Notes under the pieces: model-generated | The model's database searches: none | Told to the model about the DNA's origin: nothing | The model's input: only the letters and a program-made list of their open reading frames with translations | Made by a program: the position numbers and the translations under genes | Assembly (NCBI RefSeq): GCF_023228165.1 | Contig: NZ_JALOBS010000001.1 | Coordinates: 186,001 to 250,000, forward strand | Direction of reading: 5' to 3' | Length of the DNA stretch: 64,000 nt | Source: Methylomonas sp. | Lineage (GTDB): Bacteria; Pseudomonadota; Gammaproteobacteria; Methylococcales; Methylomonadaceae | In this document: positions 56,047-64,000 of the stretch, in pieces | Layout of the letters: each line of letters opens with the position of its first letter | How positions within the stretch are numbered: position 1 is the stretch's first letter

Positions 56047-56835
56047 TTATCGAAATTGCTCTTCCAACACCGCCAGCCGGACTTGGCTGGAAACGGGCCG
56101 ACGCACTTGCAATACCGGCCCAAGAATTTGCAAATTTTCCAGCTCGGCACCCGCAAAACTGGGAAAATCCGGATGGATCGATACCAGCTCATAATCGATG
56201 CCGGAACCCGATTGCGATAGCACCCGATAGCGATTCAAATTCAGCCGTTCGGCACCCGGCTTAAACACAATCACCGGGTCGCTAGGTTGAATCGACGCAT
56301 CCGGGTCGATAACCAATTGGTCTCCGGGTTTAAACTCCGGCTGAAAGGCTTCATCACTCAAACCCAATTTCAAGGCAAACAGCCGCGAACCGGATTCGGC
56401 AAAAGGCAAGGAATAATCCATGGACACCCATTTGCCGCTCGGCGACTGAACCGCCTGATCTTGCAGAAAAGCTTGCACCCACTCGCAATCGCGAGTCGAA
56501 AATAGTGGCACCCGGCGGGCCGTTGCCATTAATAACGGCTTGGATGCTTTAATACTGGTGGGCTGCAGTTTGCCAAACAGCAAGGTATCAAAATCAACGC
56601 CCAGCGTTTTGGCGATCTGCGGTAAAAACGTACTTTTACGGATCTTGCCTGATTCCAAACTTTGAATAGTCTGCTGGGCCGCGCCGACACGAAGCGCCAA
56701 TTCATCCTGACTCAGCCCCAGTCGCTCGCGATAATATCTAACCCGCGTGCCCATGGTTTGCAAGTTTTCTTCGCTCATAATTTGATCAACAGCGGGGTTC
56801 GACATTGTGGGAAGAGCTTTTGGGGCTTTTTTCAT
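56047..56835 (-). CDS. Xre/S24-type transcriptional regulator without catalytic dyad
   Basis: A 262-residue repressor-like protein. An N-terminal Cro/C1 helix-turn-helix (about 28-85) has YYRERLGLSQDELALRVGAA and AQQTIQSLESGKIRKS. The C-terminal S24 (LexA-like) fold (about 110-240) has FAESGSRLFALKLG, EFKPGDQLVIDPD and YELVSIHPDFPSFAG. At the nucleophile position the family GDSMxP reads as DEAFQP (Ser replaced by Ala), and the general-base Lys is Asn in LNLNRY. Thus self-cleavage is unlikely; it probably senses a ligand or works constitutively. The phage-like repressor is not accompanied by prophage genes. Confidence 0.88.
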   Translation of the reverse strand: MKKAPKALPTMSNPAVDQIMSEENLQTMGTRVRYYRERLGLSQDELALRVGAAQQTIQSLESGKIRKSTFLPQIAKTLGVDFDTLLFGKLQPTSIKASKPLLMATARRVPLFSTRDCEWVQAFLQDQAVQSPSGKWVSMDYSLPFAESGSRLFALKLGLSDEAFQPEFKPGDQLVIDPDASIQPSDPVIVFKPGAERLNLNRYRVLSQSGSGIDYELVSIHPDFPSFAGAELENLQILGPVLQVRRPVSSQVRLAVLEEQFR

Positions 56836-56919
56836 GCCTTATGACTTAGCGTCGCGCAACCACTAGTTTAACGGTAAATTCAAGTAATTCGCGACTGAAC
56901 GGAGTAGGCGAGTTTAAGC

Positions 56920-57183
56920 TTAACGGCGACCGCGCTTACCTTTAGCGCCTTTATCCACCTCGACATAAATGGTCTTGCCGAGGAAATCGCGGCCGTTAAT
57001 AGCTGAAATGGCCGCACGCGCTTCATGACCTTCCATATCTACTGTTGCAAAGCCCCGTAATTGACCGGTAAAAAAGTCCTGATTGACTTTCATGCCAAAC
57101 ACTTTGCCGTATGCAGCAAATAAATCATGCAAGCCGGATTCGGTAGCGGTGGGCGGTATACCTCGAACAAACAGTGTCATCAT
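56920..57183 (-). CDS. RRM-type RNA-binding protein
   Basis: An 87-residue protein starting at ATG 57183, with GGAG 7 bases upstream; a longer reading to 57240 has no family match. One RRM domain: MTLFVRGIPPTA is RNP2, GQLRGFATVDM is RNP1, with the basic tail KGAKGKRGRR. Small RRM proteins of this kind are common in proteobacteria and cyanobacteria and are often cold-induced. The long AT-rich leader fits that. Confidence 0.9.
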   Translation of the reverse strand: MMTLFVRGIPPTATESGLHDLFAAYGKVFGMKVNQDFFTGQLRGFATVDMEGHEARAAISAINGRDFLGKTIYVEVDKGAKGKRGRR

Positions 57184-57336
57184 GATGAAGCTCCAATGAT
57201 AAAGTAAAAACTTGGATATTGGGCATGACCATCTACTCAATCTGGAAGCAAAATCTAACCTTTAACTCAACCCGAGAACTATTAAATTAAACAATTAGCG
57301 CCACAGCAATAACCACTAAAGTGACATTATACAAAA

Positions 57337-57363
57337 TTTTTTACTATTTTAATAGTAAAAAAA
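57337..57363. terminator. AT-rich bidirectional hairpin
   Basis: TTTTTTACTATT and AATAGTAAAAAA pair with a 2-base loop. It lies between the RRM gene leader and the end of the RND pump gene. Because U runs flank it on both strands it could end the pump operon transcript; the stem is weak. Confidence 0.4.
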
Positions 57364-57408
57364 ACAATCAAAAGAGAAGACCCACTGTTTTTTGCTCAGA
57401 CGCCCCCA

Positions 57409-60400
57409 CTAGACAGCGATCTGTTGATGATCTCTTGCCAGCAACAAATAAAACGCCGGCACTACAAATAAGGTAAATAGGGTGCCAATCCCCAGGCCGC
57501 TGGCAATCACCAAACCTATATCGAAACGACTGGCGGCACCTGGCCCCGAGGCCATTAACAGAGGCACCATGGCTACGATCATGGAAACGGTTGTCATCAG
57601 AATGGGCCGTAAACGGATGGTGGCGGCCTGTTCTACAGCCTTGAACTTATTTAAGCGCTCCTGAATTTGCAATTGATTGGCAAATTCCACGATCAATATG
57701 CCGTTTTTGGCTACCAGACCGATCAAGGTGATCAAGCCAACCTGGGTGTATATATTGACCGTGGCGAAGCCCAGCATCATGAAGGCCAAGGCGCTGGCAA
57801 TGGATAGCGGCACTGAGATCAGAATAATTAACGGGTCGCGCCAACTTTCGAATTGAGCCGCCAATACCAGATAAATAATTAATAGCGCCATGAAAAAGGT
57901 CACGATCAGCGCGCTACCTTGTTGAGAATATTGCCGGGATGCACCGGTGTAATCGAAACTAAAGCCGCGCGGAAACACTTGTTCCGCAGTTTCTTCCAAA
58001 TAAGCCATCGCATCGCCTAACCCGACACCGGGCGTCATCATGCCGTTGATTGTCAAACTATTCAGCTGTTGAAACTGAGTACGCTTACCGGGCTCAACCG
58101 AGCTTTCCAGCTTAATCAACGAAGACAACGGCACTTGCCCTCCCGATGCGGTGCGTAAATAATAGTTAGCGAATTTACTGGCATCCATGCGGGCTAGATC
58201 GTCCACTTGCGGAATAACCTTGTAACTGCGGCCTTGCAAACTAAACCGGTTCACATATTGCCCGCCCAGCAATGTAGCCAGATTCTTACCGATATCCTGC
58301 ATATTGATACCCAAATCGGCAGCCCTGTCGCGATCGATGACCAGCGTGGTTTGCGGCCGATTGAAATTAACGTCCTTCATCAAAAATGCGAATTTTCCGC
58401 TTTGCATGGCTTTATCCAGCAATTGATCCGCCACCTGATCCAGTGCGGCGTAATCGGCATCGGTGACCATTACGAACTGCATGGGCAAACCGCCACCGGA
58501 ACCCGGCAGGCTGGGACGTGGAATAACCGCTGTTTGAAAACCGGCGATTTTGGCAACTTTAGCTTGCAGCTCGGGCTGAATCTCGGTTTGTGAACGCTTG
58601 CGATCGAATGCGGATGGCATTTTGAAGCCACTGAATACGGTACTGGTATCGCCGCCAAACCCCATCAGCAAAAAACTTTCCTTGTATTCCGGGATAGTTT
58701 CGAACTGTTTTATCAGCTCGCGGGAATAGGCTTCGTTGTAATGCAAGGTGGCCGTCTGCGGCCCAGTGGCAATCGCAAACAGAATACTCTGGTCTTCGGT
58801 AGGCGCCAGCTCTTTATTGGTCAGCATGAACATAAAATATATGCTTACCAGCACCATCAATGCAAACATAGCAACAGTAGAGGGATACTCGATCACCTTA
58901 TGCAGCAGTCGTTGGTAATACCGGGCCAATCCGTTAAAAAAATGCTCCACGGCTAATTCAAAGCGTCCCGGCGTACCGGCTTCCTTTAAAAACCTTGAGC
59001 TCATCATCGGCGACAAGGTCAATGCTATCACCCCGGACACCAGCACCGCACCGGCCAGCGAAAAGGCAAACTCGGTAAACAAAGTGCCTACCAAGCCTCC
59101 CATAAAGCCGATAGGCGCATATACGGCGATTAAGGTAGTGGTCATGGCGATAACCGGCAAACCTAACTCCCTGGCTCCGAGTATCGCGGCCTGAAGGCGC
59201 GGTTGACCCTCTTCTATATGCCTATGGATGTTTTCCACCATGACGATGGCATCATCGACCACTAGCCCAATTGCCAAAACCAAAGCCAGCATGGTTAACA
59301 AATTGATGGAAAAACCCATGGCCAACATCAAAAAAGCACCGCCGATCAAGGACAACGGCACGGTCACCGCCGGTATCAATGCCGCGCGCAATGAACCTAA
59401 TGATAAAAAAATCACCACCAACACGATGGCCACTGCTTCAATCAAGGTAGTGAATACCTCGTTGATCGAATCTTCGATAAACTGGCTGGCGTCGTAAGGC
59501 AGCAATATTTGCATGGCGTCCGGCAAATCGCGTTCGATGTCTTTCAATTGCAATTTGACGGCTTTCGCCACGGTAAGCGGGTTGGCTCCGGGCGCTTGCT
59601 CTATGCCCATAAAAATGGCCATTTTGCCCTTATACCAATTCACCGAATCATAGTCTTCACTACCCAGTTCGGTATCGGCAATGTCTTCCAGCCTAACCAG
59701 GGTACCATTTCGGTTGCTGACCACCAGCTGGCGGAATTCGGTTTCGTTGACCGCATCCGTGGTGGCGCGCAAATCGATTTTAACGAAATTACCCTTAGTG
59801 CTGCCTACACCGGATAAATAATTGTTTTCCCTTAATACGTCGCTAACGTCGGTGGCCGTGACACCCAACGAAGCCATCCGCTCCGGGTCCAACCAAATCC
59901 GCATGGCGAAGGTTTTATTACCCAATACTTTGGCTTTACCCACGCCCGGCACGGCCTGAATTTTCGGCTGCACCACCCGCAGGATGTAATCGCTTAACTG
60001 GGCGGCCTCCAGGCTATCGCTGTATAGCGCGATGTACATCAGCGCCGTACTTTCACCGGTTTGCGAAGTAATTACCGGATCCTCGGCTTCCGCCGGCAAG
60101 ACGTTACGCTGACTGGCTACTTTAGCCTGAATTTCGGCAACGGCGGCATTGGGGTCGTAATTCAGGCGCATGTGGGCTTCAATGACCGAACTGCCCTGCC
60201 TGCTGCTGGACGACAAATAATCAATCCCGTCCGCTTCGGCAATAGCCTGTTGCAAGGGATTGGTAATAAAGCCCTTTACCAACTCGCTGTTGGCACCGGG
60301 ATATGATGTGGTTACGGTAACTACCGTATTTTCGGTCTCCGGGTATTGCCGCAACTCCAATACCGTAATCGCTCGCAGACCTAATACCAAAATCAACAAA

Positions 60401-60453
60401 CTAACCACGCTAGCCAGGACAGGCCGATGGATAAATAAATCGGTAAACTTCAC
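57409..60453 (-). CDS. RND-family efflux pump inner-membrane permease
   Basis: A 1014-residue HAE-1-type pump protein with 12 membrane helices and two large periplasmic loops (about 35-330 and 560-860). Features: MKFTDLFIHRPVLASVVSLL at the start, TTSYPGANSELVKGFITNPL, GLVVDDAIVMVENIHRHIEE in helix 4 with the proton-relay Asp pair, and LIGLVAKNGILIVEFANQ. The adaptor gene overlaps it by 4 bases upstream. Its substrate is unknown and no TolC-type channel or regulator is adjacent. Confidence 0.96.
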   Translation of the reverse strand: MKFTDLFIHRPVLASVVSLLILVLGLRAITVLELRQYPETENTVVTVTTSYPGANSELVKGFITNPLQQAIAEADGIDYLSSSSRQGSSVIEAHMRLNYDPNAAVAEIQAKVASQRNVLPAEAEDPVITSQTGESTALMYIALYSDSLEAAQLSDYILRVVQPKIQAVPGVGKAKVLGNKTFAMRIWLDPERMASLGVTATDVSDVLRENNYLSGVGSTKGNFVKIDLRATTDAVNETEFRQLVVSNRNGTLVRLEDIADTELGSEDYDSVNWYKGKMAIFMGIEQAPGANPLTVAKAVKLQLKDIERDLPDAMQILLPYDASQFIEDSINEVFTTLIEAVAIVLVVIFLSLGSLRAALIPAVTVPLSLIGGAFLMLAMGFSINLLTMLALVLAIGLVVDDAIVMVENIHRHIEEGQPRLQAAILGARELGLPVIAMTTTLIAVYAPIGFMGGLVGTLFTEFAFSLAGAVLVSGVIALTLSPMMSSRFLKEAGTPGRFELAVEHFFNGLARYYQRLLHKVIEYPSTVAMFALMVLVSIYFMFMLTNKELAPTEDQSILFAIATGPQTATLHYNEAYSRELIKQFETIPEYKESFLLMGFGGDTSTVFSGFKMPSAFDRKRSQTEIQPELQAKVAKIAGFQTAVIPRPSLPGSGGGLPMQFVMVTDADYAALDQVADQLLDKAMQSGKFAFLMKDVNFNRPQTTLVIDRDRAADLGINMQDIGKNLATLLGGQYVNRFSLQGRSYKVIPQVDDLARMDASKFANYYLRTASGGQVPLSSLIKLESSVEPGKRTQFQQLNSLTINGMMTPGVGLGDAMAYLEETAEQVFPRGFSFDYTGASRQYSQQGSALIVTFFMALLIIYLVLAAQFESWRDPLIILISVPLSIASALAFMMLGFATVNIYTQVGLITLIGLVAKNGILIVEFANQLQIQERLNKFKAVEQAATIRLRPILMTTVSMIVAMVPLLMASGPGAASRFDIGLVIASGLGIGTLFTLFVVPAFYLLLARDHQQIAV

Positions 60454-61544
60454 TGACCGGCCTCCCGCTCACCGGGTGCGGGTTGGGCATCGAGGGTAAC
60501 AGGTATTCCATTACGTAATTTGACCTGTCCAGCACTCACTACCCGATCTCCGACTTGCAGACCGCTTACAATTTCCACCCTGCCCTCCCGGCTTTGTCCG
60601 GTAACCACCTGGCGACTTTGCACAGTCAGTCCATTGTCATTTTTTTCGATTAAAAACACCGAATTACCATAAGGGTTATAGCTAATAGCGGTATCCGGCA
60701 ATGTTAAAACAGACAACGCATTGCCGGATTCTATTTTGACTTGCGCAAACATGCCGGGACGCAGGCGTTTATCGGCATTATTTAATATGGCCCGTACTTT
60801 CAATGAGCGGGTATCTTGTTCCACGGAAGGATTCAGCGCAATAATTTTGCCGGTAAATATCTGGTCTGGATAAGACTGTATAGTTGCGATAATTACCTGG
60901 TTTTTGGCTAATTGACTGATATGCCGCTCCGGCAAACTAAAATCCAAATGGATCGGATCCAATTGTTGCAAACTAACGATATCCGTACCTTCACTTAGAA
61001 ATTGTCCAAGATTGACCTCCCGAATACCTAACTCGCCCGCAAACGGTGCTCTGATCATTTTCTTATCAATGCGGGTACGCTTGGCATGCACGGCAGCGGC
61101 GGCCTGTTCCAACTGTGCCTTGTGTTCATCGTAGTCGGCCTGAGACACATATTTTTTCTGTATCATTTTTTCGCTGCGCTGCAATCGCGCTTTAGCCAGT
61201 TGCAATTCGGCTTGCAATCCAGCCAGTTCGGCCTGATCGGTATCCGTATCGAGCTCTACAAGCAATTGACCTGATTTAACCGTTTGTCCGGAATGAAAAT
61301 GAAGCACTTTGATTTTGCCAACTACCTCGTTGCTGACATACACACCCGCGACCGGAGTAAAACTGCCTACTGCCGTTAACGACGATGGCCACTGCTCAAG
61401 TTTGACGGTAGCCGCGGCAACAACAGCGGGTGGCGGTGGCTTGATCTGACTGATAGCTTGTTGGATTTGATAAAACTTGAAACCAAAGATACCGCCCAAA
61501 ATCACAAAGGTCAGCAATAAGACGATGAAAATGCGTTTAATCAT
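60450..61544 (-). CDS. RND efflux membrane-fusion (periplasmic adaptor) protein
   Basis: A 364-residue adaptor with an N-terminal anchor helix (about 5-22), a biotinyl-lipoyl-like half GKIKVLHFHSGQTVKSGQLL, a helical hairpin (about 95-150), IRAPFAGELGIREVNLGQFL and a beta-barrel domain with TLPDTAISYNPYGNSVF. It bridges the inner membrane pump to an outer membrane channel. First gene of the pair; its stop overlaps the pump start (ATGA). Confidence 0.95.
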   Translation of the reverse strand: MIKRIFIVLLLTFVILGGIFGFKFYQIQQAISQIKPPPPAVVAAATVKLEQWPSSLTAVGSFTPVAGVYVSNEVVGKIKVLHFHSGQTVKSGQLLVELDTDTDQAELAGLQAELQLAKARLQRSEKMIQKKYVSQADYDEHKAQLEQAAAAVHAKRTRIDKKMIRAPFAGELGIREVNLGQFLSEGTDIVSLQQLDPIHLDFSLPERHISQLAKNQVIIATIQSYPDQIFTGKIIALNPSVEQDTRSLKVRAILNNADKRLRPGMFAQVKIESGNALSVLTLPDTAISYNPYGNSVFLIEKNDNGLTVQSRQVVTGQSREGRVEIVSGLQVGDRVVSAGQVKLRNGIPVTLDAQPAPGEREAGQ

Positions 61545-61599
61545 GGGAAATATCGACGAATTAGAAAAGTTAGCGTTTTAAGTCAGCTGATATGAGCTA

Positions 61600-62328
61600 T
61601 CAAATGTATAACCGTGCCATTTGCCGCCAATAGTAACCTTGATGAGCCCTGCTATCCCATTCATAATACCCATGCCGAATCCCTTTTTGATTAAGTATAT
61701 GACTGAATTCCCGATTGTTATGCAAAAAGGGATCTTCCTTGCCGATGACCAGTGTGATGTCCATCCGGCTTATTTGGTTCAACTGATTTTGATCGGTCAA
61801 ATTCGGCAAAAAATGGCTGGGGGTATGAAAATAGATATTGTCATCGTAGTAACCATTAAACAAGTCTTTGAAATGCTCCACTTCAAGCGTCAGATCAAAG
61901 CGCCCGGAAAAAGCCACTAACTTCTGAAAGCGTTGCGGGTGCCTGAAGGCCATATTGGCCGCATGATAAGCGCCCAAACTACAACCATGGACTATAGTAC
62001 AAGGATGCGGATTTTTGGCCTCCATGAAAGGCATGACTTCATTAAGAATATATTCCTCGAATTGCATATGCCGTTGAATGCGGTCTTTCGGTTGGGACCA
62101 AAAACAATAAAAGGATTCATGATCTATGCTGTCCACGCAGAATAACTGCAGATGTCCCGCCTCGATTTTATGCTGTAAGGTTTCAACTATCCTAAGGTTT
62201 TCATATTCATAAAACCGACCGTCCCGGGTGGGAAATACCAACACTTTGGCACCTGCATGGCCAAATACCAGAAATTCCATATCCCGCCCCAAACGCGGAC
62301 TGTACCAGTGATGATATTCGCGGTTCAT
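61600..62328 (-). CDS. Esterase (PF00756, enterochelin-esterase/D-like)
   Basis: A 242-residue alpha/beta hydrolase with MNREYHHWYSPRLGRDMEFL at its start, nucleophile elbow GCSLGAYHA, an acid in GKEDPF and a His in RAHQGYYW. It has no signal peptide. It follows the AXE1-like gene after 3 bases on the same strand, so the two are coupled. Possible substrate is an acyl ester of sugar or small molecule; not determined. Confidence 0.87.
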   Translation of the reverse strand: MNREYHHWYSPRLGRDMEFLVFGHAGAKVLVFPTRDGRFYEYENLRIVETLQHKIEAGHLQLFCVDSIDHESFYCFWSQPKDRIQRHMQFEEYILNEVMPFMEAKNPHPCTIVHGCSLGAYHAANMAFRHPQRFQKLVAFSGRFDLTLEVEHFKDLFNGYYDDNIYFHTPSHFLPNLTDQNQLNQISRMDITLVIGKEDPFLHNNREFSHILNQKGIRHGYYEWDSRAHQGYYWRQMARLYI

Positions 62329-62331
62329 AGT

Positions 62332-63291
62332 TTATTTTGACCAGTCGCCAAAAAATGCCTGTAATTTCCACAACAAATGCTGATTTTGTTGTTGTTGACG
62401 AGGATACTCATAATGCCCGGCGTCCAGAACAAATAAGTATTTAGGTCCCGCCCATGCATTATAAATAGCAAACTGCCCAGGCGGCGCCACCATGGGATCA
62501 AATAGCGCCGCAGCAATATGCACGGGCTGCATGGCAAAACCAGCCGCGATAGCAGCATCGTAATAGCTCAAAGTGTCCGGAATGTGACCGTGCCGACGCA
62601 CATAGTCCGAAACAGCCGCACCACTGCCTATGGTTTGCAAGCGTAAGCGCAAGGGTTGACATCCAAAGGTCGGCACATTGAAATGCGCTCGTTGAATGCG
62701 CTTATCCCAGGGTAAGGCCAAAGCACCTATGCCGCCGCCAAAGCTAATACCCATGAAACCGATTCTATCAGCGGCTAACGGATATAGTTCCTGCATCAAG
62801 GTAACCCCTAACCATAAATCTTCGACACACCCCCCTAAAATGTAGCGATCTCGATCTTCGATATGATGCAGCACATGATAATTAGGTTGATCGGATACCC
62901 TTGCTGATCGACTCCTGGAAATACCGCGAAAACAAGGAAACAAATAGGCTGTCTCTGGAATATTGAAATGATAATCGGGTTGATCCCGACCGCCGTATCC
63001 ATGCCCGACGACAATACATTGCCTAACAGTTTGCTGCTCCGGCTCTAGTAGCCAACCGCCAATAGTGAAATCGTCAGTAGATTGATATTGGATATCGAAG
63101 ACTTTGAAGCCCGCATGCGAACCGCACTGCCCCATATTGAAATAAGGGTGTATGGAGAGGATATTTTGATATCGGTTTTTCCAGAACTCAACAAAGTCCG
63201 CCGGCGCAGCAGGCGCCTGGATGGCCAGCAATTGTTCCAGGATGTATCCGTAACTGGGGTCAAAGTGAAAAGGATGATGGACGTGTTTCAC
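62332..63291 (-). CDS. Acetylxylan esterase/cephalosporin deacetylase-like hydrolase
   Basis: A 319-residue AXE1-family alpha/beta hydrolase. VGHGYGGRDQP is the oxyanion-side block, the nucleophile elbow is GISFGGGIGAL, the acid Asp is in ALFDPMVAPPGQ and the His in DAGHYEYP. AXE1 enzymes remove acetyl groups from sugars or similar esters. It heads a two-gene unit with the PF00756 esterase. Substrate unknown. Confidence 0.87.
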   Translation of the reverse strand: MKHVHHPFHFDPSYGYILEQLLAIQAPAAPADFVEFWKNRYQNILSIHPYFNMGQCGSHAGFKVFDIQYQSTDDFTIGGWLLEPEQQTVRQCIVVGHGYGGRDQPDYHFNIPETAYLFPCFRGISRSRSARVSDQPNYHVLHHIEDRDRYILGGCVEDLWLGVTLMQELYPLAADRIGFMGISFGGGIGALALPWDKRIQRAHFNVPTFGCQPLRLRLQTIGSGAAVSDYVRRHGHIPDTLSYYDAAIAAGFAMQPVHIAAALFDPMVAPPGQFAIYNAWAGPKYLFVLDAGHYEYPRQQQQNQHLLWKLQAFFGDWSK

Positions 63292-63398
63292 GACGATTTA
63301 ATAAGTTGTGGGGTCGTGATGCCTGGGTAGCAATGAAAGAGACAAGCGTTAAATATACGGCTTTTGCCTGTCTCCAAATGGCTATATTCGGCTAAAAC

Positions 63399-63710
63399 TT
63401 AGTCGACGATCTTAAATTTCTCCCTGGATGCATCGACTATGTCGCGCAGTTCTTTTCCAGGTTTAAAATGAGGTACATGTTTTTCGGTGAGCGATACGGA
63501 CTCGCCGGTTTTAGGATTCCTGCCCAGTCGCGCCGAGCGATGATGCAAGGAAAAACTACCAAATCCGCGAATTTCGATCCGTTCTCCGCTTGCCAGTGTG
63601 TCGCTCAAGTGATCGACCACGCATCTGACTGCCAACTCAACATCTTTAAGCGGAAGATGTGGCTGTTTACGTGCCAACACCTCTATCAATTCTGATTTTG
63701 TCACATCCAA
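63399..63710 (-). CDS. ihfB: Integration host factor subunit beta
   Basis: A 103-residue DNA-bending protein: KSELIEVLARKQPHLPLKDV, then ERIEIRGFGSFSLHHRSARL and GRNPKTGE with the conserved RNPKTG arm. The DNA-intercalating proline sits within the arm. IHF-beta follows rpsA in most gammaproteobacteria, as here. A strong terminator stands between them, so ihfB has its own promoter or depends on read-through. Confidence 0.97.
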   Translation of the reverse strand: MDVTKSELIEVLARKQPHLPLKDVELAVRCVVDHLSDTLASGERIEIRGFGSFSLHHRSARLGRNPKTGESVSLTEKHVPHFKPGKELRDIVDASREKFKIVD

Positions 63711-63723
63711 CCCTGAGTAATCG

Positions 63724-63752
63724 AAAAAGGGTGATGCGCTAACGCATCACCC
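63724..63752 (-). terminator. Rho-independent terminator after rpsA
   Basis: On the minus strand GGGTGATGCG, a 4-base loop and CGCATCACCC form a perfect 10-pair stem followed by TTTTTCG. It lies directly behind the rpsA stop. Confidence 0.93.
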
Positions 63753-63762
63753 TGGCACGGAT

Positions 63763-64000
63763 TTATTTATCCATTTGTTTAAAGATATCGCCCAATGTCG
63801 CTGTACCAGCGCTTTGTTGTGAATAATCTTTAATGGCGTTTGACTCTTCCTCAACATCCTTGGCTTTGATAGACAAAGAAATAGACTTGGTTTTCTTGTC
63901 GACGCCGACAAATTTAGCTTCGATTTCGTCGCCTTCTTTCAACAGAGTACGTGCATCTTCAACCCGGTCGCGCTGAATTTCGGCAGCCCGCAAGTAACCT
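63763..64000 (-). CDS. rpsA: 30S ribosomal protein S1, C-terminal end (runs off right edge)
   Basis: The last 78 codons of the gene; the frame is open to the right edge. The sequence AAEIQRDRVEDARTLLKEGD, then EIEAKFVGVDKKTKSISLSI is the end of the sixth S1 (OB-fold) domain, followed by the usual tail KDYSQQSAGTATLGDIFKQM. S1 brings mRNA to the 30S subunit. rpsA followed by ihfB is a typical gammaproteobacterial order. Confidence 0.95.
   Translation of the reverse strand, partial: GYLRAAEIQRDRVEDARTLLKEGDEIEAKFVGVDKKTKSISLSIKAKDVEEESNAIKDYSQQSAGTATLGDIFKQMDK

Overview
The window looks like chromosome of a gammaproteobacterium, most likely one with hopanoids such as a Methylococcales methanotroph. 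This is inference from gene content: the rpsA-ihfB order, tamA-tamB, queA, ychF, ygfX/ygfZ, an HpnN-type hopanoid RND protein and an OlsF-type ornithine-lipid synthase. No methane-oxidation gene lies in the window, so the lineage is not proven.

Layout. 1-1306: end of a DnaQ-like exonuclease and an arylamine N-acetyltransferase. 1741-10517: an accessory (probable defence) island. It holds a membrane-anchored STAND NTPase (DUF4062 - NTPase - TM - repeats - PDZ), a decayed REP-associated tyrosine transposase with scattered REP-like palindromes, an AT-rich two-gene cassette (NdpA-family nucleoid protein plus a TM protein), a ParDE toxin-antitoxin pair and a frameshifted DUF2130 gene. 10718-12885: radical SAM protein, DUF2905 protein and HAD phosphatase. 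12886-16955: mostly decayed DNA with a fused, broken Xre-RES toxin-antitoxin remnant, a possible 32-residue membrane peptide and a DUF4105 membrane protein. 16956-29292: tRNA(CAT), ychF, a ygfX-HDOD-GGDEF operon divergent from a ygfZ-HDOD-cox15 operon, a DEAD-box helicase, an MscS channel and a YihY protein. 29480-34819: a universal stress protein behind a wrecked SulP anion transporter gene, an HpnN-like RND protein and a lipoprotein.

34994-45500: DUF389 protein, tamA-tamB (outer-membrane assembly) and an olsF-led operon with an M14 peptidase and an alpha/beta hydrolase. A good match to a Pho box stands before olsF, so phosphate starvation probably drives ornithine lipid synthesis. 45493-51413: H-NS-like protein, DUF2914 protein, sucA-sucB and a glyoxalase II-like hydrolase. 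51603-54182: a c-di-GMP enzyme whose N-terminal membrane domain carries the ethylene-receptor residues of plant ETR1 at exactly the same spacing. 54425-57183: queA, yjdM, a Xre/S24-type regulator that lacks its catalytic dyad, and an RRM protein. 57409-64000: an RND efflux pair, two esterases in tandem, ihfB and the end of rpsA.

The best candidates for new biology are the NdpA-TM cassette, the transmembrane STAND protein with a probable periplasmic repeat/PDZ part, and the ethylene-receptor-like c-di-GMP enzyme. No CRISPR array, rRNA, intact insertion sequence or prophage was seen.
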